From contig JANBVO010000003.1 of assembly GCA_030052745.1 (NCBI GenBank), positions 1,612,001 through 1,676,000 of the forward strand: 64,000 bases of DNA, written 5' to 3'. The notes under the pieces are model-generated. The model was given only the letters and a program-made list of their open reading frames with translations. It was not told where the DNA came from and did not search any database. Positions 22,377 through 32,933 of this stretch are shown piece by piece. The first letter of the stretch is position 1. Each line of letters starts with the position of its first letter. The DNA comes from Pleurostoma richardsiae (Eukaryota; Ascomycota; Sordariomycetes; Calosphaeriales; Pleurostomataceae). The translations under genes and the position numbers were made by a program.

Positions 22377-22465
22377 AGGCTGGGGAGGACACGGCGGAGG
22401 ACACGGCGGCGACGCCGATGAACGAGCTGGCCAGCGATGTGGAGAAGGCCAGACCATCCTCGTGA
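21278..22465 (+). CDS. RTA1-like seven-transmembrane protein (lipid-translocating exporter family)
   Basis: Two exons (21278-21742, 21812-22465) give 372 residues, with a 69-nt intron between YYTRI and FIPCDVLSLILQAVGGG. Several hydrophobic helices are visible: IAAYATFIGLFGASAVAYVA, LGFTVALLLGLTCEVLGYVG, MQICCLTIGPAFMAAGIYL, VLSLILQAVGGG, IMIAGLSFQVFTMLMFMIL, FLAALTLSTVCIFWRCCYRV and VMIVIAVVALNVFHPSVCF. The motifs EVLGYVGR, GPAFMAAGIY, FQVFTM and YRVAEL are typical of the RTA1/RSB1/PUG1/RTM1 family, which influences azole and sphingoid-base resistance and lipid asymmetry at the plasma membrane. Substrate is unknown for this copy. The cytosolic tail carries a run of 16 alanines from an uninterrupted GCG repeat. 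The gene is convergent with the hydrolase at 22818. Confidence 0.92.
22328..22375 (+). repeat. (GCG)16 trinucleotide repeat encoding poly-alanine
   Basis: Sixteen pure GCG codons lie in the C-terminal tail of the RTA1-like protein, flanked by AAG AAG and GAG codons. Confidence 0.95.
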
Positions 22466-22817
22466 GGAAGAGGGGGGCCGTTGGCGTGGTGACTGCGCGC
22501 AAATGGTAGGGCATCAAGACATGGCGCTGGAATTAGACAGCACGGGGGTTTGATTTAAGCGTTCCTTTTCTAGGTCTGTATTCGACGGTTGACGGAAAGT
22601 CTCGGTCATATATCCACGTTCGCAGAGAACCAAGCGTTTATTTGCGTTAACCATCAAGCGCTGATCCGAGATATAGACAAAGATCTCTTCTCCCCTACGA
22701 TAATGAAAAGCGAATGAGTCCAACTCCCTCCCTGTCCGCTAACACCTGAGTGTCCCATGACCACTAAGAGCCCCCTTTTCACACCTCCCACGACCAAGCT
22801 CGACCCACCAGCTAGCT
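22466..22817. other. Convergent 3' intergenic region
   Basis: About 350 bp between two facing stop codons. Nothing beyond likely 3' untranslated sequence is visible. Confidence 0.6.
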
Positions 22818-23962
22818 CTACAGCCCAAGCACCGTCCTCAACCACACGATCTGGCCCTCCACGTTGCCCTCGAACTTCTCCCCGCCGTACACGCTGTAGT
22901 GGCCGCCCTCGACGAACCGCACCTCCTTGGGCTGCAGCGCCTGCTCGTACGCCGCGAGCGCCAGGTCGGCGCCGCACACGCGGTCCTCGCGCGCGATGAC
23001 CATCAGCAGCGGCGTCGGGCTGATGCGCGCGATCAGCGTCTCGGGCATGTACCCGCGCAGGGCCTCCAGCGACCGCAGCGTGACGCCGTTCTTCCAGCCG
23101 CTCTCCTCGCCCCCGGCCCCGAGGAACCGCGAGAAGTGCGCCCAGCTGTCCGCGCCCGGGAGAGCGCACAGCTCGTCGCGCTCCGGGCCCTTGGGGTCCG
23201 CGACCACCGGCACGATGGCGGGCTGCTGCACCGAGACCTCGACGCGGCTCTTGGTCGCGTCGGCCTGCAGCTCGGCGAGGGCGGCGCCCGTGCGCGAGAG
23301 CCGGTCGGCGGCGAAGCGGGCCTCCAGGTCGGGCACGTGGTCGTAGCGGACGCGGCGGGAGGTGGTGGTCCAGCCGTTGACGAGGGGCGCCTGGGAGATG
23401 ATGGCGCGGACGCGCTTGTCGACCGCGGCGACGTGCAGGACGTGGCCGCCCGACAGGCCGGAGCCCCACAGGGCGACCTTGGAAGAGTCGATGAGCGGGT
23501 GCGAGCAGGCGAAGGTGAGTGCGTCCTGGATGTCGGAGACTTGTGCCAGGGGGAGGGCCTCCTGGGGGACTATGCCTGGGCCCTGTGCGACTGTTAGTAT
23601 TGAAGGTATGAGTTTAGGGGGGGGGAGGAGGCAAAATAGGCGCAGGGGTAAGGCGAAGACGTGTTGAAATAAGGGGGTGAGAGGGAGGGAACAGATCATG
23701 AGATGCAAGAAGTCTGGCTTACCTGGGAAGCACCAAAGCCGCGGGCGTCAAAGGTGACGACGGCCATCCATAGGTGCTGGGTGAAGTGTGAGGCCCAGTT
23801 CTTGACGCCCATGTTCTGCGTGGCGCTGAAGGTCGGGGCCAGGATCATGGCCGGCAGCTTGTGGGCGTTGCCGTAAGGGGCCGGTGCCAGACTAGGCGTG
23901 TAGAGGGTCCCGGCCAGGACGTGCCCGTCCGAAGTCGGGATCTGGATCGCAGTGAAAGGCAT
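22818..23962 (-). CDS. Alpha/beta hydrolase (dienelactone-hydrolase / serine esterase-like)
   Basis: Two exons (23962-23723, 23582-22818) give 334 residues. The 140-nt intron lies between FDARGFGASQ and GPGIVPQEAL. The start MPFTAIQIPTSDGHVLAGTLYTP is a typical beta-strand lead-in, with an oxyanion region AMILAPTFSATQNMG. The nucleophile elbow is WGSGLSGGHV, with Ser124 in GLSGG. A candidate acid is in VIAREDRVCGAD, and a candidate histidine is in EGGHYSVYGG near the C terminus. No signal peptide or membrane segment is evident, so it is probably cytosolic. Related fungal proteins are annotated as alpha/beta hydrolases, X-Pro-dipeptidyl-peptidase-like or thioesterase-like enzymes; the substrate cannot be inferred. 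The neighbours are unrelated, so context does not help. Confidence 0.88.
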
Positions 23963-25061
23963 TGTGACTTGGCTTGGCTGGCCTTGCGGTGGTGGTGGTG
24001 GTGGTAGTGGTGGTGGGGATTAGGAGACGGCTTCCGGAGATCGGGCGTCCGGGGTAAGGCAGTCTAGTAAGGGTGTCGTAGGGCTGGAGTACCGATTCGA
24101 GCTCCTTACGGCGTTCTGGATGAGGACGAGTACAATGCACTTGAGGATAAGCTGGAGACGGAAACAACCAGGACTCTGACCAGCTTGCGCCAGCAAGAGC
24201 AGGACGCCGCTTCATATAACGGCTCCGCCCTCGACGCCCCTTACCCCAAGCGCCAGCTCCATCGCCAGCCAACAAGGACTTCTCCGCGCGTACCCTTCAG
24301 TCCATCCGGGCCAGAGGAGCTTCGGGTATGCGACCAGGCCACCACTCCATATTGAAGGGCAGGATGCGGGAAGGGCTAAAGGGGGGGTTCAAGGGGGGTC
24401 AACGCCCAGCCAGAGCTAGAATGCGTGACCGGAAGCGATCTTTCCCCGCAGTTGGGGTAGACGTGGTGTCATGGGCGGTTGATGGCATGATCTGACAATT
24501 GTCAGGCGAGATTCCTCCTATTGGCAAGGGCGCTCAGCTCGTCAGCCTTGGCCCGTTCATTCAAAGAGCGGGCGGAAGAAGGATTGAGGAGATCTCCATC
24601 CCGTGGCGAGGGCTTGGAGGTGGAGGTGGCGGTGGCCTCCATTTGCTCTAGATCCTCTGCTTTATATGAGCGGGCTGGGCTGGATGGGTATTTGAAGCTT
24701 AGAGAAAAGCCAATTGAGGCACATTGGAGTACAATTGAGCCACGAACTCGAGTGTGGAGTCGGGACTGATGGGCGAGAGCTAGACGGAGCGAAGTCTCCT
24801 GACTGACGCTGCCCTCCAGGTTCTCAAAACATTAGTGACCGACGGACATAGTAACTCGGTCCCGCAGGAGGATGCAGGTCATGCAGGATACCCTCGACAC
24901 CCGGATGGTTATGCGTGTAGAGCAATAAATATGACTCGCGCTTCATTCATCCCAAGTAGATCATCATCGTATAATACATAGTATGTACACCTGGCAAGGA
25001 GACCAACCGCCCTTCCAGACCGTGAGATCTTCCCGCTCACTTGGGCCGGAGCTCGCCTCAA
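23963..25061. other. Intergenic region
   Basis: About 1.1 kb between the hydrolase promoter and the 3' end of the alcohol dehydrogenase. A short GGT/GGTGGT repeat lies near 23990-24015 in the presumed promoter. No gene is supported. Confidence 0.55.
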
Positions 25062-26351
25062 TCAGTTCTCCATCTCGACCAGCACCTTCAAGGCGTCATG
25101 CTTCGCCGCCGCTCCGAATGTCTCGTATGCCTTCTCCATATCGCTGAACTTGAACTCTGGAGTGGAAGTAAAAAAAGTCAGTCTGCAGTCCAGAGAAAGG
25201 TAGAAACACGCTGTAGTGTGGGAGGGAGGGCTTACTGTGCGTGATCAGCTTCTTCGGGTCCAGCTTGCCCGACTGCACGAGCTTAAGAAGCATTGGAGTC
25301 GTCACCGTGTCCACCAGCCGCGTGGTGATACCTAGAACAAGCAATCAGCATCAATGCCCTCAAGATCAAGTGATCAGCAAGAGAGGGAACAGCCAAGGGA
25401 CTCACTGATGTTATGCGACCACAGATCCTCCAGGTGCAGATCCACCTTCGTCCCGTGCACGCCCACGTTGGCGAGCGTGCCGCCGGGCGCGAGCAGCCTC
25501 TGGCTCAGCTCGAACGTGGCCGGGATGCCCACGGCCTCGATGACCGTGTCGGCGCCCTTGCCGTCGGTCAGGGACTTGACGAACTCGAGCGCCTCGCCGG
25601 GCGCCACCGTCTTCTGCGCGCCGAACGTGGTTGACACCTTGAGCCGGTTGGCGTCCGGGTCGATCATGATGACCTGGGACGGCGAGTACATCTGGGCCGT
25701 GATGAGCGCCGCCAGGCCGATGGGGCCGGCGCCCACGATGGCGACGGTCGAGCCGGGTGCGACCTTGCCGTTGAGCACGCCGCACTCGTAGCCGGTGGGG
25801 AAGATGTCGCTCAGCATGACCATGGCGTCCTCGTCGACGCCCGGCGGGATGGGGTACAGGCTGGAGTTGGCGTGGGGGATGCGCACGTACTCGGCCTGGG
25901 TGCCGTCGATGGTGTTGCCCAGGATCCAGCCCCCCGTCGTGCAGTGCGAGTACATGCCGCGCTTGCAGTACTCGCAGGTCGCGCACGCGCTGATGCACGA
26001 GATGAGCACGCGGTCGCCCTTCCGGAAGGCGCTGACGCTCGGCCCGGCCTCGTCCACCACGCCCACGCCCTCGTGGCCCAGGATCGTGCCCGCCGCGCAC
26101 GTCGCCACGTCGCCCTTGCGGATGTGCAGGTCCGTCCCGCAGATGGTCGTCTTGGTCAGCTTGACGATGGCGTCGGCCGGGCCCGTGAGCTGCGGCTTCG
26201 GCCGGTCCTCCAGGGCCACCTGCCCCACGGCCTTGTACACCAGCGCCTTCATGGTCGAGTAGAGGAGCCTTTGGGCTGCCCCGCGGGTTACTACTGCGGC
26301 TGTGAGGCTCTTTGCTGCGGTGCGGACGCCAATGGTGCGGAGAGAGTTCAT
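25062..26351 (-). CDS. Zinc-dependent medium-chain alcohol dehydrogenase with presequence-like N terminus
   Basis: Three exons (26351-25406, 25331-25236, 25156-25062) give 378 residues. Catalytic zinc ligands are Cys71 and His92 with Glu93 (ICGTDLH, GHEGVGVV). The structural zinc set is Cys123, Cys126, Cys129 and Cys137 (CATCEYCKRGMYSHC). The Rossmann motif is GAGPIG (207-212), followed by an acidic strand end at VIMIDPD that suggests NAD(H). The first ~33 residues (MNSLRTIGVRTAAKSLTAAV...) are basic, lack acids and look like a mitochondrial presequence. A second Met at residue 34 starts MKALVYKAVGQ, the usual beginning of cytosolic homologues, so two products are possible. The splice joins give SHNISITTRLVD and ITHKFKFSDM. 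Exact alcohol/polyol substrate is unknown. Confidence 0.93.
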
Positions 26352-27308
26352 GGTCTTCTTACGCCGCTTCGATGGGTTCGCCGGAGCAACAACATGAGAG
26401 CTATCATGGGGTGGCAGAGCTGCCGCGGGCGCCCGGGGCTCGTATTAATAGATGGTGAAGTACCGAGGCTTCGGGTCAATTGGAAGCACGCCCCCCCCCT
26501 TCTCCCCTCTCCGCGTCAGAAGATTCATGATGTGAGCTTCGGCAATCTACGTGTAGCTACTGGAAGAGCAGTTGTGGCGCTCCGTCGGGGCCCTGGAGCA
26601 CTGCGAACGGTGGTCTGACGGGTCAGACCGGGGGTGCAGAAATGCGGCACGCGCAACAACATGATCACCCCAAGTGTGGGGAAGCTATGGAGAGCTAATG
26701 AGGGGGATGACCGGAGTGCAGCGTCAGCTCGGTGGTCTTTGTTCCTCGGAAGAATAAGCCAGAACTCCTCCTTTGAATGACAGGACCCTGGATCTGTTGT
26801 GAATGGGGACGTTGACCGGATGCGGACCGGGCGGCATGTCTCAGGGGCCTGGAACAGACAATCCCGACCGCGGACAGCGGCATCTGCGAACAGCTGGACT
26901 AAGGAATGTGGTATGCATAGCAAACCTAGCATGTGAATACAACAGCCGTAGCAATGACCACGACAAGCGTCGCCATGGGCCGACTCTGGAAGCATGTGTG
27001 ATATCTCATCCACTCACTCATAAGGCAGGTTGCTCCGGGCCTGGTGCACCTAGGGTTAGTTGGTCATGACAGACAGAATAAATGAATGCAGGTGCTGTAT
27101 TCTGCTTGCTTCGTGGCATCGTGATGAACAATTGCAAATCCAAAGCCTCCTGGTCCGTACTCCAGGGTCCATCCAGCCAAATATGGCATCCAATTCCGTG
27201 TTCAAGCAGACATCCCAGCCGAAGCAACGCCGAAAGTTTTCGTAGACCAAGTCATCTCAGGAGTCTAATTCTCCTGAGCGTCTCCCATAGGAGGAACCAC
27301 AAGACCCA
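26352..27308. other. Intergenic region
   Basis: About 960 bp between the start codon of the minus-strand alcohol dehydrogenase gene and the stop codon of EAF, also on the minus strand. A short C-run sits near 26490-26500. No gene is supported. Confidence 0.55.
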
Positions 27309-28453
27309 TCAGTCCTCCTCGCTGACAGAACTCTCCGAGTCCAGGTCCATGCCAAACTCCTTTTCCAGCTCGGCCTCCATCTCGTCCTCGAAATTGATGT
27401 CGTCATCCGCCTCTTCCGCCGCTGCAGCCTGCTGGTTGCCAACAGGACTAGGCAGCTTGAACGCCCCAATGTTGTCGTCGTTCTCCTCTTCCTCCTGCTC
27501 CTGCTGCTCCTCTGGCATGTCCTCTTCGAACTCGGCATCTGCATCCCCGTTCATGTCGTCATCCTCGTCCCCGACCTCACCCTCACGCACAAAGTCGGAG
27601 AACCGGCGTATGGCGGTCGGGAACGCGGGCGAGAAATCGGCGGGCGGGTTGTACCTCGTCGGAGCTTGGCCCTCAGGGTACTCAATCGTCAGGCCGCCGT
27701 CATCGTCGTCATCTTCCTCCTCCTCGTCCTCCTCCATGGAGACATCCCTCTTCTTACTACTACTGCTCGCCGGCTTGGGCGCCGCTGGCAGTGTTAGGGC
27801 TACGGGGGGCTCCTTCTTCTGCGGCTTCGTCTTCTTCGGAGGTGCGGAAGTAGCCAGCTTGGATTGTTTCGTTGGCCCCCCTGCTGTGCCCTTACCACTG
27901 CCACCTGATGGCCTCTCAGCCTTCTTGCTCGCTGTACTAGCCTGGGCCTTCGTACTACTGTCGAGGTGAGGGAACTGCTTCCTGAGGCTCTCGGGGTCGG
28001 AATCCGTCGGCGTCCGGGTGAGGTTCATATTGAAGACGGAGTCGACACGGTGTAGCACGAATGCCTTGCGGTCCGGGTCGAAGATGAGGACGAACTGGTT
28101 GTCGCCGGCGGCCCGGGTGCCGCTGTAGGCGTACTTGCCGCCGTCATCGGCGAAAGACAAATCGAAGGTACCATTGCTGGTGCTTCCGGGCTTTAACTTC
28201 GCGGTGCTCGGGCCCGCTTCTGACGACAGCTGCGGCTTGTGGTTGTCTGTAGCGTTGCGAAATTGAGTTCGTCAGTGACACGGTTCTGGGTTTTCAGGCT
28301 CGCAGGGCTGACGGGGGCCGTGGCGTGCTGCTTACATCGCACACCCGTGTAGATCTCCTTGGCTGGTTTGCCCAGCAGAGCGTCGCTGAGGACGACGGGA
28401 TACTTTGCTGCCTTGGTGGGATCCACGATCCCGGCGGCGGCAGATGCGGCCAT
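27309..28453 (-). CDS. RNA polymerase II elongation factor, ELL-associated factor (EAF) family
   Basis: Two exons (28453-28336, 28246-27309) give 351 residues. The N-terminal EAF domain (about residues 15-125) includes YPVVLSDALLGKPAKEIYTG, the spliced VRYNHKPQL, a DLSFADDGG strand, and FVLIFDPDRKAFVLHRVDSV. This is the ELL-binding fold described for human EAF1/2 and S. pombe Eaf1. The rest is disordered: a Lys/Pro/Ala-rich centre, a long acidic run (MEEDEEEEDDDDDGGLTIEY), and an acidic tail ending DSESSVSEED. It should act in the nucleus with ELL to raise Pol II elongation rate. Splicing restores the VR-Y-NHKP junction through a T|AC codon. An upstream TACGGAGTA motif lies about 250 bp before the start. 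Confidence 0.9.
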
Positions 28454-30817
28454 CACGGTGTGTCTACGGCCGGCAGGTTGGCGGAAGCATGCATCAGGTC
28501 CGGACGGGGCAGGAAAAGGGCTGCTGATGGCAGATCTAGATGCACCCGGCAAGATTGCGAGAGAAGAAGGGCGGGAGGGCCAGCTGCAGCCACGAGGCGG
28601 CGGGGCGGGCTGGGGCGGGCTGGGCGTGGTTACACTGTTGATCATTCTCGGGCGTTCCAGCCGGGTGAATCTAGCGCAGCCCCCTTCCCTGGCAGGGTAC
28701 TAATTACGGAGTACAGCACACTAGGTGAGGCGTGGCGGGCCAGCCGGGCAAGCCACAACAGGAATGGCTTGGTGCCATCTCTCCCTTTGATTCACTACTC
28801 GGGGAGATGCAGATCTGGGATGAACTTTTGTTCACCGATTTCTTTGAGGCTGCTCTGCGACTCCCCAGCAGCACCATACGATCGACGACGTACGGCGGAA
28901 CAGGCACTCGGAGATGCAGGTAAGTCCTCAGGCAGGAACTGCCGTGATGACTAAGGCGGCCGAATGTGGACGAGGCAATGTTGGAGTCGCTCGTCAGCAG
29001 TTTCCTGAGCCTCTTCACCTTGACCTGCATCTGAGTAACGAGACCTCGTATGCATCAGGCACCCAATTCCCGCACCATGCCCCTCTGTAGTTATTCGATT
29101 CATTCCATCTTCGTGTGTGTGAGTGCGTAATGTCGGCGCAGCTGTGTAGCATTTCTGCGACCTGCATCACCCATCACCGTCCATTTCTTCCTGCTCTCGT
29201 ATCCGATGCAGTGATGAGGACAGTCCCCCCCCCCCCCTGGATCGCTTTCAAGGTTGTGTGGGGTTCTGGAACTTCCATGCCGCGTTCCGTTCCAGGGTTG
29301 ATCCGCTACTCATCGACGAATGCGGCGTAGCAGCGTCACAGGGATCACGTTTCCTTCGACGACAACAATGCGAATTGCCGCCTTTCTCCTGAAGAGCCGC
29401 CTGTCTGCTGCATTGCCCTGAGAGTTGCCAGTTGCCAGTGTTACTGAGCACGACTCGCAGCTGCCACACGCCGCACGCAGGCGGAGCATTTCTGTCTGCC
29501 GCCCCTAACTTATATTCCCTCGTGTCCCCCGGATCAGGCAATGTGTGTCAGCCCGGCTGTCCCGGCTCCCTTGAACCCCACAGATCCGCTCTTCTTCCCG
29601 GCAGGCATCTGTTGAGACTGTTGCCAAGGCTAGCAATGGAGTTGCAGGGCCATTAATTCCGGCCGTGGCTTGGGAGATCTTCACAGTCTCTGCTTCCTGA
29701 TGGAGAGCCCCCGTGGTCGGCAATGAATGGGTATTTCCCGTTCTCTGGTCCGCGTCATCGAATTGGGAATCCTGGGCTCGCAAAAGAAGCTTTCGCCCAC
29801 CCACGACAAAAGCTTCTGCTGGCGTACTATGGTAGGCGTGGGGATTCGTTCGAGCGGTCCGGCGTTTACGTCAAATGTTCCTAGTGCGAAACGGACCGTT
29901 GTACGAGGATCCCATGAGACAGAGGACGGGGGCCACGGAGCATGCCAGACGACGTCAGTGATGAGTTCGTCCAGTGAGCTGCCAGCGAACAGTTCTCTCT
30001 CTCCCATCGCGCAAGAGTTTCGTCCGGGTCTGGTCTAGGGTCGCGCTCAATGGCTCAATGAGGGACCTCGCACGTCGTCCGTCACCCCATCCAGAACCCT
30101 GCGAGGCAATACGAAGAGGCAATGTCATGAATGGCCCTAGCTTCGCTGGCTGCCCGGCTCGCCGGCTGTCACCAGGCCAAAACCGTCCTTAGCTGCCAGC
30201 TTGGTCAGTGGTGAGGTGAGGTGCTGGGGTCACTAAGCTTCTTTACTTCGTGTTCCGCTTTCTAGAGCATTTCGCTTGTCAAAAGTTAAAATAAGAACGA
30301 ACTTCGGTCCACTCTGCCGGGGGGGTTCAGGTTGTTGTCGTTGATGTATTGTCTGTCGCTACCATTGTCGATTGTCCCTTCCTGTAACCACTTCAATATT
30401 CCATATCGTTCTTGTTCCTGTCCTGCGACGGCCTTTTCTCGCTCGTTAGTGCCGCCGCAAAGCAAGTCAACAAGGTAGAGTAGGTACAGAGTACCTCCAT
30501 ATTAGTCGGTACACCACACACATCACCGAGACATCATCATCGTCACCATCACCTTTCTCTTGGACCTCCAAGACAGTTACTCCAAGCCCTACTCCTTTGA
30601 CGCCGTGCGGAACCATCTTGGATCATAGTTTATGAGCCCACATAACGCCAAACCTTCCTTGGTTCTTTCCACTATTATCTCGCCCACAATACAATCCCTC
30701 CTCTCGTTTTTGACCTACACACTGGGTATTCTTCTCCTCGCCCAAAATTGAGAGCCTGGTCGCCTCATATGTCGTAACCCGGGCATCCGGAGCCTTTATA
30801 CGTTGTGCCCCTCGAAC
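28454..30817. other. Long divergent intergenic region
   Basis: About 2.4 kb between the EAF and GH76 start codons. A TACGGAGTA motif lies at 28705-28713 and a 13-base C-run at 29225-29237. The last ~600 bp is pyrimidine-rich and probably the GH76 5' leader. No frame has coding character. Confidence 0.55.
29225..29237. repeat. Poly-C tract (13 nt)
   Basis: An uninterrupted run of 13 C residues in intergenic DNA. Confidence 0.9.
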
Positions 30818-32933
30818 ATGCGGGGCTGGTGGTGGGGAGATGGCACCGGCTGCTGCTGGGCTGCATCGCTACTGCTCACAGTAGCTCAGCTGGCTAGGGG
30901 CTATGACCTCGATATAACCTCACAAGGTACGTGCCTGACGCTGTGAGCGTGGATGTATACCAGAATACAGCCTTCAATTGGCTGAAGTTGGACATTATTT
31001 CGCTAATATGGCTCTGCAGAATCTATAAAGTCTACCGCTTCCTCCATGGCGGAAGACATGATGTCGTTCTACAACGGTAACGAACCCGGTAACACCCCGG
31101 GTCTCCTGCCGTCGCCATATTACTGTGAGTTGTCACGTTTGCAGCTGAACAATGTATCATCGTACCTAACATCAAGCCACAGGGTGGGAAGCCGGCGCTA
31201 TGCTAGGCGCTCTGGTCGACTACTGGTATTACACCGGAGACACCAAGTGGAACGCAATCACGCAGCAGGGCCTCCTCTACCAGGTCGGGCCGCACAACGA
31301 CTACATGCCCCCAAACCAGACACTGACGGAGGGCAACGACGACCAGGGCTTCTGGGGCATGGCCGTCATGTCCGCCGCCGAGTACAACTTCGACAACCCT
31401 CCGGCCGGCCAGCCCCAGTGGCTCGCCCTCGCCCAGGCCGTCTTCAACACCCAGGCGCCGCGCTGGGATACCCAGGACTGCAACGGCGGCCTGCGCTGGC
31501 AGATCTTCACCTGGAACAACGGCTACGACTACAAAAACTCCATCTCCCAAGCCTGCTTCTTCAACCTCGCTGCCCGCCTAGCCCTTTATACGGGCAACCA
31601 GAGCTACGCCGAATGGGCGGACCGGACATGGGACTGGATGGCGGGCGTGGGGTTCCTGAACACGGACTCGTACTACGTCTACGACGGAGCCAGCATCGAT
31701 GGTAACTGCTCAAAGATCGTACCATACCAGTGGACATACAACGCCGGGGGCATGCTGCTCGGCGCCGCAGCCATGTACAACTACACGACGGGCGCAACCC
31801 GCGAGCTCTGGCGTGAGCGCGTCGACGGCCTCATCAACGGCACGCACGTCTTCTTCACGGGTAACAACAGTGATATAATGACGGAGGTGGCCTGTGAGGG
31901 TGTCAATCTTTGTGACGTCGACGAGCAGAGCTTCAAGGCATACCTCAGCCGGTGGATGGCCGCGACGACCAAATGGGCCCCCTGGAGCTACTCCCGCATC
32001 AAACCCCTGCTCGAGAGCTCTGCCGTGGCGGCCGCCGCGCAGTGCACGGGCGGCTCCAACGGGCGCATGTGCGGGCTGCGCTGGACCCTGAACGGCACGT
32101 TTGACGGACTAACCGGCGTCGGCCAGCAGATGGCCGCCATGGAGGTTGTCCTGGCCAACATGATCGGCGACGTCAGCGCCCCTGTGACCAACTCCAGCGG
32201 CGGCACCAGCCAGGGAGACCCGTCCGCGGGCAGCTCTGACGTGGGCAGAACGGACCCCGAGAACTTCCTCGACATGTACGCCCCGATCCGCGCCGGCGAC
32301 CGCGCCGGCGCCTACATACTGACCGTCCTGGTGCTTCTCGCTATGCTCGTCGGCATGGCGTTCATGTTCATCGACGAGACGTCCGACAAGACGCCCGCCG
32401 AGCGCTGGGCGGACCTGCGGCACCACGTGGCCGCGCCCGGCGCGGCGTTCCGAGCCGCCGCCGCCGCCGAGAAAGACAAGGGCAAGAGCGTCGATCGGTC
32501 GTCGGAGAGCATCAGCTCCTCGAGCGACAGTGGTGTGGTGCCCGTGCTGTCGGAGAAGAAAGAGGCACACCTGGTGGTCACGCAGCGGGCGGTGCCGGTC
32601 GACGGTCCGTACACCCCGGAGCACTGGCGGCGGCGGACGTCGGCGCCGCTCTCGGGCGACCTCGCGGGGGCGGCGGGCGACCCGCGGCGGGGCTCGGTCA
32701 GCATCATGCCGTCGTCGCACCCGCACTCCCGCGTGCGCGAGCTCTCTAGGGAGAGGCTGTCGCAGATGCTGGCTGAGGGCATTGAGCCGCCGCAGCTGGC
32801 CGGGGACAGGCGAAGGCAGAGCGAGGCGCTGGACAAATATTACTGGGGTGGGAGGCGGACTGGTGGTGATGAGGAGGCGGAGCAGGACCGGGCTACTGCG
32901 GAGGGGAGGCAGCGGCCGTATTCGTACGCGTAG
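30818..32933 (+). CDS. GH76 alpha-1,6-mannanase-like wall protein (Dfg5/Dcw1 family) with transmembrane anchor and cytosolic tail
   Basis: Three exons (30818-30926, 31020-31124, 31183-32933) give 654 residues. A signal peptide is visible at 1-28 (WAASLLLTVAQLARG). The GH76 domain (about 32-400) contains PSPYYWWEAGAMLGALVDYW, the catalytic pair Asp124-Asp125 in EGNDDQGFWG, LRWQIFTWNNGYDYKN and PYQWTYNAGGMLLGAAAMYN. Dfg5/Dcw1 enzymes are proposed to transfer GPI-linked mannoproteins into the wall glucan. They usually end in a GPI signal. Here a clear transmembrane helix (GAYILTVLVLLAMLVGMAFM, about 446-465) is followed by ~185 residues rich in Ser, Arg and charged residues, predicted to be cytosolic. 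Many N-glycosylation sequons (NQT, NYT, NGT, NNS) fit a secreted domain. The splice joins restore TSQ|ESIKS and PYY|WWEAG. Confidence 0.93.

Noticed and set aside
21278-26351. Possible secondary-metabolite cluster (RTA1-like, hydrolase, alcohol dehydrogenase together)
   Set aside because: There is no polyketide synthase, NRPS, terpene cyclase or pathway regulator, and flanking genes are housekeeping.
30884-30903. tRNA A-box-like string TAGCTCAGCTGGCTAGGGG
   Set aside because: It lies inside the signal-peptide codons of the GH76 gene, and no T-arm (GGTTCGA-type) or acceptor-stem pairing follows at tRNA distance.
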